From Candidatus Arcticimaribacter sp. (GTDB lineage Bacteria > Bacteroidota > Bacteroidia > Flavobacteriales > Flavobacteriaceae): a DNA stretch of 64,000 nt. A program made the position numbers and the translations under genes. This document shows, piece after piece, positions 60,661-64,000 of this stretch (the first letter of the stretch is position 1; each line of letters starts with the position of its first letter). The stretch is from assembly GCA_002708445.1 (NCBI GenBank), contig PAOB01000006.1:60539-124538 (forward strand), given 5' to 3'. Under the pieces are notes generated by a model. That model saw only the letters and a list, made by a program, of their open reading frames with translations. It did not search any database and was not told the origin of the DNA.

Positions 60661-61278
60661 ATGAAAAAAATAAGTTCAACTTTTTCAATTCTTTTTATTC
60701 TATTCATTTTCCTATCTGGTTGTTCATTGGATCAAGGAATTTCTTTGGATGACTTGATAATTGAAACTTTGGATAACAAATCTATTCATTATTTAGATGG
60801 AAAACCATACACTGGAAGGGTTTACAAACTTGCTGAGGATGATGAGAGTGTATTGTTGGAGTTTAATCTTCTCGAAGGATTGATTAATGATCAATATACT
60901 GAATATAACATCAATGGATCTTTGATTCGTAATTTATTTTACAAAAATGGTGTCCTCAATGGTTTAGAGGAACAGTATTATGAGAACGGACAGCTTTACG
61001 AGTCTGTAAATTATGTAAACGGAAATTTTCATGGGAAAAGAATGGTTTATTGGAGTAATGGTATTCTAAAAGAACAAAACCATTTTACAAATGGGATTTT
61101 GGGCGGTGAAAATTTATTTTATTTTTCCAATGGTAAATTACGTAAGCGACTCATGTTTGATTCAAAGGGGAGAAAGGATGGTATCTGGGAAGACTTCTTA
61201 GCCAATGGTAAACTTAAACAGCGTCTTATCTACAAAAACGGAAAATTAGTAGAAACTACGAATTCAACCGAAAACTAG
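60661..61278 (+). CDS. YwqK/MORN-like repeat lipoprotein
   Basis: A 205-residue lipoprotein (FIFLSGCSLD, Cys about 21) with about six YwqK-type repeats of roughly 23 residues, each containing a 'YxNGxL/Q/K' core (for example YNINGSLIRNLFYKNGVLNG and YYENGQLYESVNYVNGNFHG). Some such proteins are annotated as antitoxins of a YwqK toxin-antitoxin system; no toxin gene is adjacent, so a general surface-repeat role is as likely. It converges with the giant adhesin with 13 bases between stops. Confidence 0.82.
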   Translation: MKKISSTFSILFILFIFLSGCSLDQGISLDDLIIETLDNKSIHYLDGKPYTGRVYKLAEDDESVLLEFNLLEGLINDQYTEYNINGSLIRNLFYKNGVLNGLEEQYYENGQLYESVNYVNGNFHGKRMVYWSNGILKEQNHFTNGILGGENLFYFSNGKLRKRLMFDSKGRKDGIWEDFLANGKLKQRLIYKNGKLVETTNSTEN

Positions 61279-61291
61279 GAGAGATAGTAAA

Positions 61292-64000
61292 TTATTTACA
61301 TACTTTGGTTGTGATGACCGTATAACTTCCTTGACTAATCGATATTGAATTATTCAGGTGGCAAAAGATAAATGTTTTCCCCTTTGGAACATATACATCA
61401 TAATCCCTACAATCGCATCCTTTATAGGTAAAGACAACTCCATTAATGCCTCCTTCAACGCTAGATTCAGTACAAGGTGAACAAGTTAGTGCTATTGTAA
61501 CAGAGACAACATTACTGTCTGCTTCACCATCATTGGCTTTATAAGTAAAACTATCGCCTCCATTCATTGCACCATCTTGCATATAGCTAAAAGTTCCTCC
61601 TGGATTTAAAACAATGGTTCCAAAACTTGGAGATGAAACAAGTGTTGCTGATAAAACATCGCCGTCAGTATCGGTATCATTGAGTAACACATTGTTTGTA
61701 CCATTTGCTAATAAAGAAGTAGTTAATCCTAAACCAACAATTATGTTATCGGGATAGGCCACGGGTGCATCATTTGTATTTGATACTGAAATAGATACTG
61801 TAGTTGGAAGACCGTATCCTTTTTGATCGAATGGGATATAAGTGAAACTATCAGAAAAATTTTCAGAACCATTATGAGTGTAGTTAAATGATCCGTCAGA
61901 ATTTAAAACCAGTGTTCCATAAACCGGATTCGTTCCTACAGAAGCGGTTAAAACTGAGGAATCACCAGCGTCAGCATCAGTGTCGTTTGATAAAACACTT
62001 GTTGATGCATTTGTTGTAACTGTTGTTGTCCCACCCTCAATTACTTGTATGGTATCGGCAACTCCTACGGGTAAATTATTGATGTAAATCGTAACCGTAG
62101 TTGTATTTCCATTACCTCCCAAATCCATGGGTGAGTAGCTAAAACTATCCGTTGAAGTAGCAGATCCATTATGGGTGTAGGTAAAGTTTCCGTTATTTAA
62201 GAACGTCAAGGTTCCAAAACTTGGAGATGAAACAAGTGTTGCTGTTATAGGATCACTTTCTGGATCACTGTCGTTAGATAGCACCGAATTGGTTACCGCA
62301 TCATTAAGAACACTTATTGTCCCTCCATTGACTAGACTTATGACATCTTCTACTCCTGTTGGGCGATCGTTTTCTTGGGTTATACTAACTGTAAACACAT
62401 CATCAACAGTACAATTAATATCTTCATCTTTTGCAAGCACGGTTACAAAAGTACTTCCGTTTTGATTAAGTAAAAAGTCAATCACAATAGCTGTCGAAGT
62501 AATACTTGTAGCTATTAGACTTGGGTCATTTGAGGTAACAGTATAAACTAAAACATCTGTATCATCTACATCTGAAAACACATTTTCTAGAGGAATAAAT
62601 AAGTCAGGATCATCCTCGTTTGCTGTTATGTCATTGATTGGATTATCTAGAGTTGGACAATCATTTTTCTCTGTTATTATTATGTTTATGGGTTGGTACA
62701 ACTTACATTCTGTGTCATCAATGGTTATTGTTCCAGTTGAACTGCCATATCCGTTGGGTATGCTTGTATAAGATAAACGGCCCAATCCATCGATTGTTAT
62801 TGAAACAATATCACTGTTAGTATAGGAAACAGTAATCGTATGAGATGGGTTGTCTGGGTCAGTAATGAAATTTTGTAATGGGTTTGGCCAATTGAACGCG
62901 GTGAAATCTTCATCTTTTGTAACCGTATTAATTTGAGTCGCAAAATCATCATCGTTCCAAACAGGACAATCATTAATTGGATTTATTGTAATAGTTACAG
63001 TAGCTGTATTTCCGTCATCTCTTCCGTCATTCGCTCTATACTGAAAAGTATCAGTAGTGGTTTCAGTTCCGAAGTGATCATATTGAAATGTTCCAGATGA
63101 TTGTAATGTTAGAGTTCCATTTAGTGCGTCTGTAACGATTGTAGTTGTTAGGTTTTCACTATCCGCATCTGTATCATTATCTAATAAACTTTTGAATCCA
63201 TTTATAGTGGTTGTAACTGTACCTCCTTCATCTACATTAAGTGTATTTCCGATTGACACAGGCAAGTCATTTATATCAGCCACATTCACAACAAAAATAT
63301 CTTGGGTGGTATTACAGCCTTGCGTATCGTCGACAAATATGGTTATGGTTGTTGTTCCATTTTGTTCTGCAATATAATCGATTGTTAAAGTTGCTGATAA
63401 AAGTGTTACAGTAGCTAGACTTGTATTATCATTTGTAAAAGAATATGACAAAGGATCATTTTCAGCATCTGTGAAATAATCATTTAGATTTATCACTGTG
63501 TCTACTGCATCTTCATCAACATCAACATCAGGTATTGACGGAACACTAACAACAGGACAGTCATTCACTGAAATTATATTTATTGAAACAAGAACATCTG
63601 TGGTGGTATTTGTATCAGTGAGTCGATACGTAAAACTGTCAGTTACAGTTTCACTGCCATCGTGATTATAAATAAAAGTACCGCTCGCTTGTAAAGTAAA
63701 ATTATCACCGCCTTCTTTATGCCATAAAGGATTCGTTAATTTAATTACGGTTAAATCATCATTTTCAGTATCTGTGTCATTACCGATCACAGAAATACCA
63801 GCTGTAGTAGTAGTTACAGAGCTTCCCTCAAAAACATTAATAAAGTCAGCAACACCTACTGGAGTATCGTTTTCAGCATCTACAGTAATTACAAAGCTTG
63901 AACTGGCTAAAGATGAACATTCAATTGAGTTATCTGTGGCATACAATATTATTGTACTACTCCCTGTCATATTATCAACGTAATCGATCGTTAAAGTGGT
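61292..64000 (-). CDS. giant Ig-like/cadherin-like repeat adhesin, 3' part
   Basis: The 3' end of a very large surface protein whose start lies beyond the window; the frame stays open to base 64000. The visible 900 residues are tandem modules: an Ig-like type ('VLSNDTDxDxD', then GTLxL...GxFxYxHxG...DSFxY, at least five copies) and a cadherin-like type (DIxxNEDDxDxxIxLxxxF.D with Asp-rich Ca sites, at least three copies), separated by IND/END motifs. Calcium binding is likely. The last 62 residues are a Cys-rich segment (six Cys: CSPC, GCDC, FCHL, KVCK) with no evident type IX secretion C-terminal signal. Two modules share an identical 35-base stretch. Confidence 0.85.
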   Translation of the reverse strand, partial: TTLTIDYVDNMTGSSTIILYATDNSIECSSLASSSFVITVDAENDTPVGVADFINVFEGSSVTTTTAGISVIGNDTDTENDDLTVIKLTNPLWHKEGGDNFTLQASGTFIYNHDGSETVTDSFTYRLTDTNTTTDVLVSINIISVNDCPVVSVPSIPDVDVDEDAVDTVINLNDYFTDAENDPLSYSFTNDNTSLATVTLLSATLTIDYIAEQNGTTTITIFVDDTQGCNTTQDIFVVNVADINDLPVSIGNTLNVDEGGTVTTTINGFKSLLDNDTDADSENLTTTIVTDALNGTLTLQSSGTFQYDHFGTETTTDTFQYRANDGRDDGNTATVTITINPINDCPVWNDDDFATQINTVTKDEDFTAFNWPNPLQNFITDPDNPSHTITVSYTNSDIVSITIDGLGRLSYTSIPNGYGSSTGTITIDDTECKLYQPINIIITEKNDCPTLDNPINDITANEDDPDLFIPLENVFSDVDDTDVLVYTVTSNDPSLIATSITSTAIVIDFLLNQNGSTFVTVLAKDEDINCTVDDVFTVSITQENDRPTGVEDVISLVNGGTISVLNDAVTNSVLSNDSDPESDPITATLVSSPSFGTLTFLNNGNFTYTHNGSATSTDSFSYSPMDLGGNGNTTTVTIYINNLPVGVADTIQVIEGGTTTVTTNASTSVLSNDTDADAGDSSVLTASVGTNPVYGTLVLNSDGSFNYTHNGSENFSDSFTYIPFDQKGYGLPTTVSISVSNTNDAPVAYPDNIIVGLGLTTSLLANGTNNVLLNDTDTDGDVLSATLVSSPSFGTIVLNPGGTFSYMQDGAMNGGDSFTYKANDGEADSNVVSVTIALTCSPCTESSVEGGINGVVFTYKGCDCRDYDVYVPKGKTFIFCHLNNSISISQGSYTVITTKVCK
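61616..61650. repeat. 35-base repeat in the adhesin, copy 1
   Basis: A stretch of 35 bases identical to 62210-62244, coding the LVSSPSFG part of two Ig-like modules. Full DNA identity, beyond protein constraint, indicates recent duplication or gene conversion between modules. Confidence 0.8.
62210..62244. repeat. 35-base repeat in the adhesin, copy 2
   Basis: Identical over 35 bases to 61616-61650, in the same relative place of another Ig-like module about 590 bases upstream in the coding direction. Confidence 0.8.

Noticed and set aside
61300..63970. The adhesin repeats as a possible CRISPR or satellite array
   Set aside because: Units are long, degenerate at DNA level and in one open frame; no spacers are present.

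Overview
The window looks like a contiguous piece of a Flavobacteriia (Bacteroidota) chromosome. It is AT-rich and lacks obvious Shine-Dalgarno sites. Its recognisable promoters carry the Bacteroidota -7 element TAnnTTTG. It encodes gldI, DUF349, DUF368, DUF721, DUF3810, DUF5606, DUF5683 and a pRiA4b ORF-3-like protein, and its gene order (recF/DUF721/ndk; ribH/small membrane protein/mutL/rhomboid/rhomboid/nuclease; wbqC/lepB/dapB/DUF5683/parB/parA) is one I recognise from flavobacterial genomes. No insertion sequence, prophage, integron, rRNA operon or CRISPR array is visible.

Layout. About 1-4.4 kb (minus): heme A synthase, CCA-adding enzyme, threonylcarbamoyl-AMP synthase, DapD. About 4.5-6.7 kb (plus): ruvX, def, DUF5606, mazG, tightly overlapping. 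About 6.8-24.9 kb (minus): one long run of mostly housekeeping genes read leftward: two secreted amidohydrolases, SpoU methyltransferase, Rel, Fur, PurA, OstA-like protein, class-III aminotransferase, TPR protein, two DUF368 proteins, AroE and a DUF349 protein. About 25-28.9 kb (minus): DUF3810 protein, a cyclophilin-FKBP fusion lipoprotein, GldI and a DHH phosphoesterase. About 29-31.3 kb: ndk (plus) against DUF721, a lipoprotein and recF (minus). About 31.4-40.3 kb: TonB-dependent receptor, DUF1572 protein, TPR membrane protein, ribH, mutL, two rhomboid proteases and a nuclease. About 40.3-45.6 kb (minus): the parA-to-wbqC block. About 45.6-48 kb (minus): a DivIC-like protein, cytochrome c, a PQQ-type sugar dehydrogenase, and two proline tRNAs with their own promoter and terminator. 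About 48-55.5 kb: PspC/PadR, OxyR, cyclophilin, CoA pyrophosphatase, PlsC-like acyltransferase, an ECF sigma factor with a membrane partner, and a Cu/Zn superoxide dismutase lipoprotein. About 55.6-60.4 kb (plus): DUF3089 esterase-like lipoprotein, PNPOx-like protein, Tat-exported Gfo/Idh/MocA oxidoreductase, SDR and a sugar isomerase. About 60.6-64 kb: a YwqK-repeat lipoprotein facing the 3' end of a giant repeat adhesin that leaves the window.

No stretch above 300 bases lacks a gene. The largest gaps are 60396-60660, and 47529-47789, which holds the tRNA terminator.

The most notable observations are small and were found by reading across frames. (1) The OstA-like gene ends at a TAA, but the same frame stays open for 29 more codons and ends in an ATGA overlap with the next start, so the TAA looks like a recent or recoded nonsense codon. 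(2) The CoA pyrophosphatase has its conserved N-terminus in another frame, joined across a run of ten A. (3) The padR-pspC promoter is a near-ideal flavobacterial promoter with two perfect palindromes, one over the -33 element and one at the expected transcription start. (4) The ECF sigma gene and sodC share TTGTAACA at -35-like distances. I do not see a clearly new multi-gene system; most of the window is ordinary core genome.
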